Assembly (NCBI GenBank): GCA_964387685.1
Contig: CAYLXK010000018.1
Location: forward strand, 1 to 64,000
Reading direction: 5' to 3'
From: Bryobacter sp964387685
GTDB taxonomy: Bacteria > Acidobacteriota > Terriglobia > Bryobacterales > Bryobacteraceae
DNA length: 64,000 nt
Both the position numbers and the translations under genes were made by a program. The notes beneath the pieces were generated by a model. It worked only from the letters and a program-made list of their open reading frames with translations, made no database searches and was not told the origin of the DNA. This document shows positions 41,608 through 50,507 of this stretch, piece after piece; within the stretch, counting starts at the first letter, position 1; each line of letters opens with the position of its first letter.

Positions 41608-43010
41608 ACGGAAACCTCGTTCTTTTTCCAGATGAAATAAACCGGGATGCCCAACAGGACAATGATCAAGCCCGGCCAAGTGTAGTTCGGTTTGTACAGC
41701 AACAGCAGCACTTCGATCAAGCCCGCGACCAGGATGTACAGGGCCGGCAAGACGGGATAGCCGAAGGCTTTGTAGGGCCTTTCCAGCTGGGGACGCGTGC
41801 GGCGCAGCACGAAGATGCCCCAAATGGTAAGGACATAAAAGAGTAGAACGGCAAAGATAACATAATCGAGCAAGTCGCCATAGCGGCCGGTTAGGGTGAG
41901 GGCGCAAGCCCAGACGCATTGGGCGATCAAGCTGAAATTGGGGGTTTGGGTGCTGGGATCGATTTGCGCGCAGGAGCGGAAGAAAAGGCCGTCTTGGGCC
42001 ATGGCGTAATAGACGCGGGCGCCGGCGAGCACCAAGCCGTTGACGCAACCAAAGGTCGAGATCATGATCGCGGCGGCCATCCATTTTTCGGCGGCGACGC
42101 CCAGGAAGCTTTGCACGACCGCGGTGCCGACGCGATCCTGCGGGGCGGTTTTGATCAAGTCCAAAGGCAGGACGTTGAGATAGACGATGTTGGCGAGGAT
42201 GTAGAGAATGCTGACGGCACCGACGCCAAGGACAAGCGCCAGCGGCAGGTCGCGTTTGGGGTTCTTCATCTCCCCGGCCAGGAAGGTGATGTTGTTCCAG
42301 GAATCGGAGCTAAAGAGGCTGCCGACCATGGCCACGCCGGTCAAGGAAACGATGGCCCAAAGACCCTGAGACTGCCAGTCGGCATTGGCCCAAAAATTCG
42401 CGCCGAAATTGGTTTGGACGGCTTGTTCATTGCGGCCCAGGGCCAGACCCAAACCGACCATGGCCAGCAGCGCGCCAATCTTAGCGACCGTGAAGACATT
42501 CTGTACGATGGCCCCCGTGCGAACGCCGCGGCTATTGACCCAGGTAAGAACAAGAATGATGGCGATACCGACCACTTGCTGCATGTGAATCCGGGCGACG
42601 CCTAGATCGAGCAAGACGTTTTCGGCGCTGATGCCCGGAAAGAAGACTCCCGCAAATTTCGCGAAAGCTACGGCCACGGCGGCGATGGTGCCCGTTTGGA
42701 TAACCACAAAAAAGGTCCAGCCAAAGAGGAAGGCGGTAAGAGGGCCGAAGGCCTCGCGGAGATACACATATTGGCCGCCAGCCTGGGGCATGGCCGCGGC
42801 GAGTTCACCATAGCTCAACGCGGCGGTTAGAGTGAGCAGCGCGGTGATGATCCAGGTGAGTAACAGCAGGCCGGGGGAATTGACTTGGCGCGCGATGTCG
42901 GCCGAAACGATGAAGATGCCGGAGCCGATCATGCCCCCGGTGACGATGGCGGTGGAGTCCAGCAGGCCTAAGCCTTTGAGGAGTCCCTTGTGCGGAGTTG
43001 GGTTCGCCAT
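41604..43010 (-). CDS. APC-superfamily amino acid permease (LAT-like)
   Basis: A 468-aa, 12-TM permease beginning GLLDSTAIVTGGMIGSGIF at the N-terminal TM1 (GxIGSGIF motif), followed by ALSYGELAAAMPQAGGQYVY and LREAFGPLTAFLFGW, characteristic of L-type amino acid transporters and their bacterial homologues. ATG 43010 lies inside the 3' end of the ThiE-like gene (43-bp overlap), an unusually long same-strand overlap; the only other start in the region (43169) would enlarge it. It is coupled by ATGA to the following permease. Confidence 0.9.
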   Translation of the reverse strand: MANPTPHKGLLKGLGLLDSTAIVTGGMIGSGIFIVSADIARQVNSPGLLLLTWIITALLTLTAALSYGELAAAMPQAGGQYVYLREAFGPLTAFLFGWTFFVVIQTGTIAAVAVAFAKFAGVFFPGISAENVLLDLGVARIHMQQVVGIAIILVLTWVNSRGVRTGAIVQNVFTVAKIGALLAMVGLGLALGRNEQAVQTNFGANFWANADWQSQGLWAIVSLTGVAMVGSLFSSDSWNNITFLAGEMKNPKRDLPLALVLGVGAVSILYILANIVYLNVLPLDLIKTAPQDRVGTAVVQSFLGVAAEKWMAAAIMISTFGCVNGLVLAGARVYYAMAQDGLFFRSCAQIDPSTQTPNFSLIAQCVWACALTLTGRYGDLLDYVIFAVLLFYVLTIWGIFVLRRTRPQLERPYKAFGYPVLPALYILVAGLIEVLLLLYKPNYTWPGLIIVLLGIPVYFIWKKNEVSV

Positions 43011-43594
43011 GTTTCGAGAGAGTGACTGAAAGATTTCAGTGTATATGGAGGAGGCCAAAAAGCGGAGAGAATTGCGAGAAAATCCGCGCCCGCGTCCAAG
43101 GTGGCTTGGGCGTTTTCGAGAGTGATGCCGCCGATGGCCACCAAGGGCAGCCGGGTTTCCGTACGCCAAGCGCGGAGCTTATCAAGGCCGACGACAGGAT
43201 CGGGATTGGCTTTGGAAGTGGTGGGGAAGATGGGGCCCAGGGCAAGGTAGGAGAGCGGTTCGGAAGCGGCTGCGTGAATTTGCTCGCGATTATGCGTAGA
43301 CCAACCCAAGGCCGGACCGGGGCCGAGGATGGCGCGGGCGGCGCGGGGAGGCAGATCGTCCTGGCCTAGGTGCAAGCCCCAGTTTAGGAGCCGGGCATAA
43401 TCGGCGCGGTCGTTCAGAATGAGGCGCGGATCGGGAGGGCAGGATTGCAGCAGCGCGACGAAATCGCGCGTGAAATCGCCTTTGTGGCGAATTTGGACCA
43501 GGCTGGCGCCGCAGTCCAGGGCCGCACAGACGGCCGAGGGTAGTTGGATGCCGTGCCGAGCCAGGAGATCCGTGTCGAGGATCGGATAGAGCAC
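42968..43594 (-). CDS. Thiamine-phosphate synthase-like protein
   Basis: A 208-aa TIM-barrel protein of the ThiE/TenI family (joins HMP-PP and thiazole phosphate to thiamine phosphate). Visible elements: ASLVQIRHKGD, LILNDRADYARLLNWGLHLG, GQDDLPPRAARAIL, YLALGPIFPTTSK and IGGITLENAQ. The ThiE motifs are recognisable, but length is slightly short and no other thiamine gene or TPP riboswitch is nearby, so a TenI-like role cannot be excluded. GTG start at 43594, two bases after the preceding stop. Overlaps the next permease by 43 bp. Confidence 0.85.
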   Translation of the reverse strand: MLYPILDTDLLARHGIQLPSAVCAALDCGASLVQIRHKGDFTRDFVALLQSCPPDPRLILNDRADYARLLNWGLHLGQDDLPPRAARAILGPGPALGWSTHNREQIHAAASEPLSYLALGPIFPTTSKANPDPVVGLDKLRAWRTETRLPLVAIGGITLENAQATLDAGADFLAILSAFWPPPYTLKSFSHSLETWRTQLRTRDSSKA

Positions 43595-43596
43595 AC

Positions 43597-43794
43597 CTAC
43601 TCTTGAACGGGGGCCTGGTTGTCGCTATCTGACCAGGCCGAAATCTTCAATCGCCGGCAGATCCAGCAAAGGTTTTCCTTCGAATTGGGGGAGGCTGGTT
43701 CGCCACAAACGATGCAGTGGGCCGAGCGGGGCGGCTCTTCCGCTTTATCCGCAACGGGTTCGCCATTCGGGTTCGGTTGAAATTTCTCGGCCAA
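43597..43794 (-). CDS. Small zinc-ribbon protein
   Basis: A 65-aa protein with two CxxC pairs, C27/C30 (AHCIVCGEP) and C43/C46 (NLCWICRR), spaced as in zinc ribbons. No family recognised. It lies between a second small zinc-ribbon gene (nine bases upstream) and the ThiE-like gene (two bases downstream), so all three are in one transcript. Likely a zinc-stabilised adaptor or metal-binding protein. Confidence 0.7.
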   Translation of the reverse strand: MAEKFQPNPNGEPVADKAEEPPRSAHCIVCGEPASPNSKENLCWICRRLKISAWSDSDNQAPVQE

Positions 43795-43803
43795 GCTCCG
43801 ATT

Positions 43804-44049
43804 CTAGCGTAGTTGGGGGGAAGCCAAACGGTCAACGCGAATGACAATGGCCGCATCCATTGCCCCCCCGCAGCGGGGACAGCGTTGTTTGGCCGCAGCC
43901 CGGTAGCCGCGCTTAGCCGGTTCGACTTGCGCCTGCACGCTATGAGTACACATGGGGCAATAAACAACGCCCATCTGGGGCGCTGCCTTGGGGGTGGCGG
44001 CTTCGGGTTCCAGGACGGCGCCGCTCGATTTGGAAGAGGTCGTTTTCAA
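43804..44049 (-). CDS. Small zinc-ribbon protein
   Basis: An 81-aa protein with C31/C34 (VVYCPMCTHS) and C57/C60 (QRCPRCGGA) in a treble-clef or zinc-ribbon spacing, preceded by a disordered Ser/Ala/Pro-rich N-terminus. No family recognised. First gene after the RND pump on the same strand; 66 bp separate them, AT-rich with short inverted segments (CAAAAT and ATTTTG around 44097-44117) that do not form a convincing terminator. Confidence 0.65.
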   Translation of the reverse strand: MKTTSSKSSGAVLEPEAATPKAAPQMGVVYCPMCTHSVQAQVEPAKRGYRAAAKQRCPRCGGAMDAAIVIRVDRLASPQLR

Positions 44050-44115
44050 TTTCGTGTCCTGCCGCTAGAGACGCAGCACCCGAAGGAAAAGATTTCAAAA
44101 TTTGTAAAGATTTTG

Positions 44116-47100
44116 TTAGTCGCCGGTTGCACCGGCGGGCGTGGGCAGAGAGGCGCCACTGCGGCGGCTAAACCAGGCGCGCGCGTCTTCAACGAGCGAG
44201 TAGCCCACCGGCACCACGAGCAGGGAAAGCAGTAAGCAGAGCATCTGTCCGCCGATGATGGTGATGGCGATGGCCGAGCGGGTGCCCGCCCCGGCGCCGA
44301 TGCCGATGGCCGTCGGGATGAGGCCGGCGACGATGGAGAGCGTGGTCATCATGATGGGGCGCAAGCGCACAGAGTTGGCTTCGATGATGGCCTCGCGCAA
44401 GGGACGGCCCAGTTCGCGCAGGCGATTCATATAGTCGATCTGCAGGATGCCGTTCTTCTTAACGATGCCGAGCAGCAGCAGGATGCCTAACGCGCTGAAG
44501 AGATTCATGGTGCGGCCGGTCAGGATGAGCGAAAGCAGCGCAAACGGAATCGAGAGCGGCAGGGTGGTGAGGATAATGAGCGGGTGGATGAGGCTCTCAA
44601 ACTGGGCGGCCAGCACCATGTACATGAAAATCGAGGCCAGGCCGATGGCGAGCAGCATGTTGTTGGTAGTTTCTTCGAGCACCTTTACCTGGCCCGAGAA
44701 AACGACGCGGTAGCCCGGCGGCAACTCAATGCGGTCGATGGCGTCCGCGGCGGCTTGCGCGGCTACCCCCAGGGACTGGCCCAGCGCGACGTTGCCGTAA
44801 ATGCCCACGCTGAATTGGCGATTGAAACGATCGATGCGACTGGGGCCGAGGCCCTGATCGAGGCTGGAAATCGAATCCAGCCGGATGAGGCCCTTGGCGC
44901 TGGGCACCAGCAGGCGGCTGAGCACGGTCTTGTCGTCCCGTTGGCCGGGCATCAAGCGCATCATGACGGGGTATTGTTCGGAGTCCTCTTTGAAGGTGGA
45001 GATCTGGTCTTCGCCGGACATCAACAGGCGAACGCTGGAGGCGACGTCGCTGACGCGCACACCCAGATCCGAGGCGAGGTTGCGGTCGATGTTCACCTGC
45101 AACTCGGGGTTATTCAAGTTGAGGTTGATCTTGATGTCGACGATGGAGGGTTCCTTCAGCATTTCGGCGTTGAGCTGCTTGGCAAAAACCACGAGCTTGT
45201 TGATATCCGGGCCCAGCAACTGGAGCCGGATGGGGGCAAAACTATCGCGGCCGCCGAGAGCGTTGGGGAAGGTGACGCGCGGGCGCATGGAGGCATATTC
45301 GCGCGAGGCTTCCCGCACCAACTGGCCCATCTCGGTGATGGAGGCGCGTTCCCCTTGGGGCTTCAGGTATACGGAGATGTAGGCCATCGTGACGCGCTGC
45401 AGGAAGCCGGCGGTAGCGGGCACTACCGCGATGACACCGGGGATTTTTTCGTATTTCCGGGCCAGGGCCAGGGCCACGCGCTCGGTGCCGTCGAGCGAGG
45501 TGCCTTCGGGAGTTTCAATGAACACGCCCAGCTCGTTTTGGTCTTCCTGAGGCATCCAGTCCTTACCGATGCGATCGTAGAGGAAGTAGGTGCTGCCCAG
45601 CGTCAAGAGGCTGATGACCACAATGACGCTGCGATGGCGGAGGCTCCAAACCAAGCTCTTCTCGTACCAATCTTCCATCCAACCGCGATGGTGCTGGCCG
45701 GGCTGCTTTTCGCCCTTTTTCGGCTTCTTCAGCATGCGGGCGGCCAGGGCGGGCGTGAGCGTAAAGGCCACCAGCATCGAGACCATGATGGAGACGGCCA
45801 TGGTCCAGCCGAACTGATTGAGATAGCGCTTGGCGTAGCCGCTGATGAACGCGATGGGGATGAAGACAATGACCAGCGAGAGCGTGGTGGCGATGACGGC
45901 CATGGCGATTTCCTTGGTGGCAAAGAGGGTCGCCTCTTGGGGCTCCATGTCGGTCTCGCTCAAGACGCGGTAGATGTTTTCGATCACGATGATGGCGTCG
46001 TCGATGACGATGCCGACGGCTAGGGTCAGGCCTAAAAGGGTCATCGAGTTCAGAGTGAAGTCCATCACCTTCAGTAGCGTGAAGGTGGTGATGATGGAAG
46101 TGGGGATGGCGATCGAGCTGATGAAGACGGTACGCCAATCGCGGATAAAGACCCAGATGATCAAGCTGGCCAGCAAGCTGCCGAGCACCAAGTGCTCCTC
46201 GAGCGCGGCTACCGACGCGCGGATGTAAGTGGATTGCTCACTCACGATATCCAGCTTGGTGCCGGGAGGAAGCTGCCGCTGGAGATCCACGAGCTTCAGC
46301 TTCAAGTTGTCTACGACCTTGACGGTGTTGACGCCGGTCTGGCGGCGAATGTCGACGATCACCGCCGGGGTGCCTTTGTAATAGGCGAAGCTGCGGCGCT
46401 CGCTCATGCCGTCTTCCACTTTGCCGATGTCCTGGATGCGGACGGGCGCGCCGTTGACGTTCTTGACGATGATGCCGTCGAAGTCTTTGATGGAATCGAT
46501 GCGGCCCAGGGTGCGGACCCCAATTTCGGTGGCGCCGCGGACGATGCGTCCGCCGGGGGCTTCCACGTTCTCGCTGCGCACGGCGGCTTCCACCTGCTGC
46601 GCGCTCAGGTTGTAGGCATTGAGCTTGTCGATGTCGAGGAATACGTTCACTTGGCGGTTGCGTCCGCCTTGGATGTCGACGACGCCCACGCCGTCGACCG
46701 TTTCCAGGGCGCGGCGAACCGTCTTATCGGCAATCTCAGTCAGGTCGCGGACCGGCCGCCGCCCGCTGATGGCAATGCGCATGATCTGGTCGGCGTCCAG
46801 GTCGCTCTTGGTGACCGTAGGCGGCAGAGTATTGGGAGGCAGCTTGCGCTGGGCGGAACTGACCTTTTCGCGCACATCGTTGACGGCTTCGGCGATATCG
46901 CGATCCAGTACGAAATTGATCTGGATCGAGGCCGAGCCTTCCGTTACGCGCGCCACCATTTCATCGATGCCGGCGACGGAGGCAATGGCCTCTTCCATCG
47001 GGAGGACGATTTGGCTGACCACTTCTTCGGGGCTGGCGCCAGGCAGGTTGATGCGGACGTTCACGGTCGGGACGTCGGACTTCGGAAAGAGATCCACCCC

Positions 47101-47196
47101 CAGGCCGAAGAAACTGAAAACACCCATCACGACCAAAAACATGATGAGCATGAAGGCAAACACCGGACGTTGAACGCAGATCTCGCTTAGGCGCAA
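44116..47196 (-). CDS. RND efflux transporter permease (HAE1/AcrB-like), no adjacent adaptor
   Basis: A 1026-aa inner-membrane proton-driven exporter of the AcrB/MdtB/MdtC family with 12 TM helices and two large periplasmic loops. Features: N-terminal QRPVFAFMLIMFLVVMGVFS, then LPMEEAIASVAGID and the TM4 motif VGIVIDDAIIVIENIYR with the paired Asp of the proton relay. The C-terminal half repeats the pattern (GIVKKNGILQIDYMN, RPIMMTTLSIVAGLIPTA). The start is TTG 47196 with AAGGAG 10 bases upstream. Its usual partners (membrane-fusion adaptor, TolC-like channel) are not adjacent, so they must be elsewhere. Confidence 0.93.
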   Translation of the reverse strand: MRLSEICVQRPVFAFMLIMFLVVMGVFSFFGLGVDLFPKSDVPTVNVRINLPGASPEEVVSQIVLPMEEAIASVAGIDEMVARVTEGSASIQINFVLDRDIAEAVNDVREKVSSAQRKLPPNTLPPTVTKSDLDADQIMRIAISGRRPVRDLTEIADKTVRRALETVDGVGVVDIQGGRNRQVNVFLDIDKLNAYNLSAQQVEAAVRSENVEAPGGRIVRGATEIGVRTLGRIDSIKDFDGIIVKNVNGAPVRIQDIGKVEDGMSERRSFAYYKGTPAVIVDIRRQTGVNTVKVVDNLKLKLVDLQRQLPPGTKLDIVSEQSTYIRASVAALEEHLVLGSLLASLIIWVFIRDWRTVFISSIAIPTSIITTFTLLKVMDFTLNSMTLLGLTLAVGIVIDDAIIVIENIYRVLSETDMEPQEATLFATKEIAMAVIATTLSLVIVFIPIAFISGYAKRYLNQFGWTMAVSIMVSMLVAFTLTPALAARMLKKPKKGEKQPGQHHRGWMEDWYEKSLVWSLRHRSVIVVISLLTLGSTYFLYDRIGKDWMPQEDQNELGVFIETPEGTSLDGTERVALALARKYEKIPGVIAVVPATAGFLQRVTMAYISVYLKPQGERASITEMGQLVREASREYASMRPRVTFPNALGGRDSFAPIRLQLLGPDINKLVVFAKQLNAEMLKEPSIVDIKINLNLNNPELQVNIDRNLASDLGVRVSDVASSVRLLMSGEDQISTFKEDSEQYPVMMRLMPGQRDDKTVLSRLLVPSAKGLIRLDSISSLDQGLGPSRIDRFNRQFSVGIYGNVALGQSLGVAAQAAADAIDRIELPPGYRVVFSGQVKVLEETTNNMLLAIGLASIFMYMVLAAQFESLIHPLIILTTLPLSIPFALLSLILTGRTMNLFSALGILLLLGIVKKNGILQIDYMNRLRELGRPLREAIIEANSVRLRPIMMTTLSIVAGLIPTAIGIGAGAGTRSAIAITIIGGQMLCLLLSLLVVPVGYSLVEDARAWFSRRSGASLPTPAGATGD

Positions 47197-47254
47197 AAGG
47201 TTAAAGCTCCTTGGTTAGTATTGATGATTGTAGCGATACAAAAGGTTACTTTTC

Positions 47255-48199
47255 ATGAAGATTGCGTATGTCTTCCCCGGACAGGGGTCCCAGTTCCCGG
47301 GGATGGGGAAAGATTTGGCCGAGAATTTCGTGGCGGCTCGAGAAACTATGGAGGAAGCGGACGAAGCGCTGGGGTTTTCGCTTTCTCATCTCTGCTTTGC
47401 CGGTCCGGAGGACGAACTCCGGCGGACGGAAAACACCCAACCCGCGCTAGTGGCCACGAGCGTAGCCGCTTGGCGGGTGCTGTCTGGCTTGGGAGCGCCC
47501 CCGGCCGCGTTTGTGGCGGGGCACAGTCTAGGGGAATATTCCGCGCTGGTGGCCGCGGGATCTCTCGATTTCGGCGACGCGCTGCGATTGGTAAGGCGGC
47601 GCGGCCAGTACATGCAGGAGGCGGTGCCGGCGGGAGTGGGCGCGATGGCGGCCCTGTTGAAGTTACCCGCGGGAACGCTCGACGCCATTCTGGAAGAGGC
47701 CGCGCAAGGCGAAGTGGTGAGCGCGGCCAACCTGAATTCGCCGGATCAGATTGTGATCGCCGGCCACAAAGGCGCCGTCGAGCGCGCCATGGAAGCGGCC
47801 AAGGCCGCCGGGGCCAAACGCTGCGTACTATTGCCGGTTAGCGCGCCCTTTCACTGCGCGCTAATGCAGCCCGCGCAGGAGAAACTGCGGCCGGACTTGG
47901 ACGAGACGACCTTTCGCGATTTAGCGGTGCCCCTGGTGAACAACTGGCGGGCGGAAGTCATCCAAACGGCAACGGAGGCGCGCGAGGGGCTGTACCAGCA
48001 GATCCCGAACCCGGTGCGGTGGACCGAGAGCATCCAGCGGCTCAGAGCGCTAGGCGTAACCCACAGCATCGAAGTAGGCGCGGGCAAGGTGCTTAGCGGA
48101 CTAGTGAAGAACATCGACGCGGAAATCGTGCCGCTTCTCTTCGGCCTTACGGCCGATAGAACGGCGATCGAAACGCTGGTCGCGCGAGAGAGCGCCTAG
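47255..48199 (+). CDS. fabD: Malonyl-CoA:ACP transacylase
   Basis: Transfers malonyl from CoA to acyl carrier protein for fatty-acid elongation. The N-terminus IAYVFPGQGSQFPGMGKDL (oxyanion GQGSQ), the nucleophile motif GHSLGEYSALVAAG with S91, and PFHCALM with the catalytic His are all present; 314 aa is the normal length. ATG 47255. Unlike the usual fab cluster (fabH-fabD-fabG-acpP), no other fatty-acid gene is adjacent. The stop shares CTAG (48196-48199) with the convergent sulfatase stop. Confidence 0.95.
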   Translation: MKIAYVFPGQGSQFPGMGKDLAENFVAARETMEEADEALGFSLSHLCFAGPEDELRRTENTQPALVATSVAAWRVLSGLGAPPAAFVAGHSLGEYSALVAAGSLDFGDALRLVRRRGQYMQEAVPAGVGAMAALLKLPAGTLDAILEEAAQGEVVSAANLNSPDQIVIAGHKGAVERAMEAAKAAGAKRCVLLPVSAPFHCALMQPAQEKLRPDLDETTFRDLAVPLVNNWRAEVIQTATEAREGLYQQIPNPVRWTESIQRLRALGVTHSIEVGAGKVLSGLVKNIDAEIVPLLFGLTADRTAIETLVARESA

Positions 48200-49581
48200 G
48201 CCAAAAGAGGCGGGATCATTTCGCGATCGAGCGCAGACCACTCGCGCACCATCTCGGCCACGCGTCCGGGTTCGGAGGGCGCCAGATCCCGCGTTTCACC
48301 GGGATCCCGGCCCAAGTGGAAGAGAGACCAGGGGAGTTCCGGATCCTGTCGGCGCCGCTGCCGCACGATTTTCCAATCGCCCCGGCGCAAGGCCCCGCTT
48401 TTGTCGTAGCGCCAATAGAGCGCCCGTTCGGGCAGCGATTTTTGCTTGCCCCGCAGCCAGGGCAGGAGATTGACGCCATCCAGCTTCGGGCCGTCCTGGC
48501 GCGCGCCGGCGGCCGCCAGCAGAGTGGGCAGGAGATCCAAGGAACTGAGCGGTGCGTCCAGCACACGGCCACCCGGAACGGCCGCCGGATATTGCAACAC
48601 AAAGGGCACCCGAATGCCGCCCTCGTACAGTTGGCCTTTTTGGCCTCGCAGGGGCGTATTTTGGGACGTCAATTCCGCAGTGGGCCCGCCGTTGTCGCTG
48701 AGGAAAACGACCAGGGTGTCGCGTTCCAGCCGCTTTTCGCGGAGCTTGGCCAGGACGGCGCCCACGGCGTCGTCCAGCGTGCCCAGCATGGCGGCGAAGA
48801 TACGCCGATGGGGGTCGGCAATTTGCGCAAAGCGGGCGAGGTCGGCCGTTTCGGCCTGCATGGGACTGTGTACGGAATTGAAGGGCAGATAGAGGAAGAA
48901 GGGATCGCGGGCGGCACGATCGAGGAAGCCACAGGCCTCGCGGGCGAGGGCGCGCGTCAGATAGGCGTCTTCGCGAACCGCGTCAAAGCCTCGCAAGAGG
49001 GGGTTGTCTTGGTCGTAGGGCGGTTCTTTGGGCCGCAACCGCGAGACGGTATCGGCGGCCCCGTCCGGCTTGTAGAAATGCCCCTCGTGGAGGAAGCCGA
49101 AGAATTCGTCGAAGCCCCGGCGGAGCGGATGATCCGGCGCGGTGCCTCCCAGGTGCCACTTGCCGATCAATGCGGTGCGATATCCCGCCCGCTTCAGGTG
49201 CGCGGCCATCGTTGTCTCCGAGGCCGGCAAGCCCGCTTGGGGCAAGAGGTTCTGCTTTCCCACCGGATTCAACTCGTGGCCGAAGCGCGTCTGTAGGCGC
49301 CCGGTAAGCAAGCCCGCGCGGGAGGGGCTGCAGAAGGGCGCGGTGACGTAGGCGTTGGTGAAACGCACGCCGCGCCGGGCCAAAGAATCGATGTGAGGCG
49401 TGGGAATCTCGGGGTTGCCTTGGCAGCCCAATTCTCCATAACCTAGATCGTCGGCCAGCATCAAGACAAGGTTGGGGCGTCTGGCGCCTTTAGCTGAGGG
49501 CGCGATTAGTCCCGCTAGAGGGGCCAGCATGCCTGCCGTAATTGCGTCGCGGCGGCCCAGAAGCCTAGGTTGATCACTCAT
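48196..49581 (-). CDS. Tat-exported type I sulfatase
   Basis: Hydrolyses sulfate esters outside the cytoplasm, probably on polysaccharides. A twin-arginine-like signal (LLGRRDAITAGMLAPLAGL) precedes the sulfatase domain. Metal ligands are in LADDLGYGELG (D44, D45); the active-site motif C-x-P-S-R is FCSPSRAGLLTGR with C84 expected to become formylglycine, so an anaerobic or aerobic maturase is required. LIGKWHLGG and DNGGPTAEL (metal site) follow; 461 aa is typical of S1 sulfatases. ATG 49581. No adjacent glycosidase. Confidence 0.93.
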   Translation of the reverse strand: MSDQPRLLGRRDAITAGMLAPLAGLIAPSAKGARRPNLVLMLADDLGYGELGCQGNPEIPTPHIDSLARRGVRFTNAYVTAPFCSPSRAGLLTGRLQTRFGHELNPVGKQNLLPQAGLPASETTMAAHLKRAGYRTALIGKWHLGGTAPDHPLRRGFDEFFGFLHEGHFYKPDGAADTVSRLRPKEPPYDQDNPLLRGFDAVREDAYLTRALAREACGFLDRAARDPFFLYLPFNSVHSPMQAETADLARFAQIADPHRRIFAAMLGTLDDAVGAVLAKLREKRLERDTLVVFLSDNGGPTAELTSQNTPLRGQKGQLYEGGIRVPFVLQYPAAVPGGRVLDAPLSSLDLLPTLLAAAGARQDGPKLDGVNLLPWLRGKQKSLPERALYWRYDKSGALRRGDWKIVRQRRRQDPELPWSLFHLGRDPGETRDLAPSEPGRVAEMVREWSALDREMIPPLLA

Positions 49582-50097
49582 GTGCGTCTCGGCGACATAG
49601 TATCAACTGCCTGCCGGCGCGAGTAGCAGATTGCCGCGGCCGAGAGAATTCCACGCCGGTACGCGACGGCCGCGGCGCCGGCCAGCGCTTGGAGATAGCC
49701 CCGCTTGCCTGCGTTCAGAAACAGGTCAGATAGGGATAAGCAGCCAAGCCAGGCCAATCCAGGACAAGCGTTCTTTCGGCGCCAGCAGAATCCACGATGC
49801 CAGGTTTGGGGTTTGCGCCAGCGAATCGGCAATTTCGTCCATCGGCAGCTAAACGGCGAACGCGGCCTTCCCACTCCGCTTGGCAATGAGCCGGCTCAAG
49901 GCCAGCAACGAATTCGTAACAATCGTGCTCAGATCTGCTTGGCTTCGGGCACGGCAGAATGGGCATGCTAATATAAAAGAGTCTTATCTCGCCGTTCAAC
50001 ATTTCCGAATTTGACGCGTATCCAGCCGACGCTATCCGTTTTCAACCGATCCGCAGCGTAGTCTGAACTAGACACAATCCCATTTGAAAGAAACAGT
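49582..50097. other. 516-bp intergenic region, possibly with a decayed gene and the RRM-gene leader
   Basis: No convincing gene. On the minus strand two overlapping open frames (49578-49886 and 49715-50002) look protein-like in alternate frames (e.g. FLNAGKRGYLQALAGAAAVA and GIVDSAGAERTLVLDW) and could be a frame-shifted remnant. On the plus strand the last ~130 bases before the RRM gene are AT-richer (TAATATAAAAGAGTC near 49970) and probably carry its promoter and 5' untranslated leader. I saw no defined cold-shock box or riboswitch. Confidence 0.4.
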
Positions 50098-50475
<378 letters not shown>

Positions 50476-50507
50476 ACACGGTTCTGGACCCAAAGCACAA
50501 CTACTGC

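Noticed and set aside
44050..44115. AT-rich inverted segment (CAAAAT...ATTTTG) after the RND gene
   Set aside because: The stem is only A/T pairs, too weak for an intrinsic terminator.
44584..46023. 479-codon open frame on the plus strand inside the RND pump gene
   Set aside because: It is the antisense shadow of a high-GC gene: residues are dominated by Gly/Ala/His/Asp without a domain, and the minus-strand gene is certain. The same applies to 46192-47190.
49578..50002. Two overlapping minus-strand frames upstream of the sulfatase
   Set aside because: Neither has a recognisable domain or proper start; they may be parts of one frame-shifted dead gene, but this cannot be shown.
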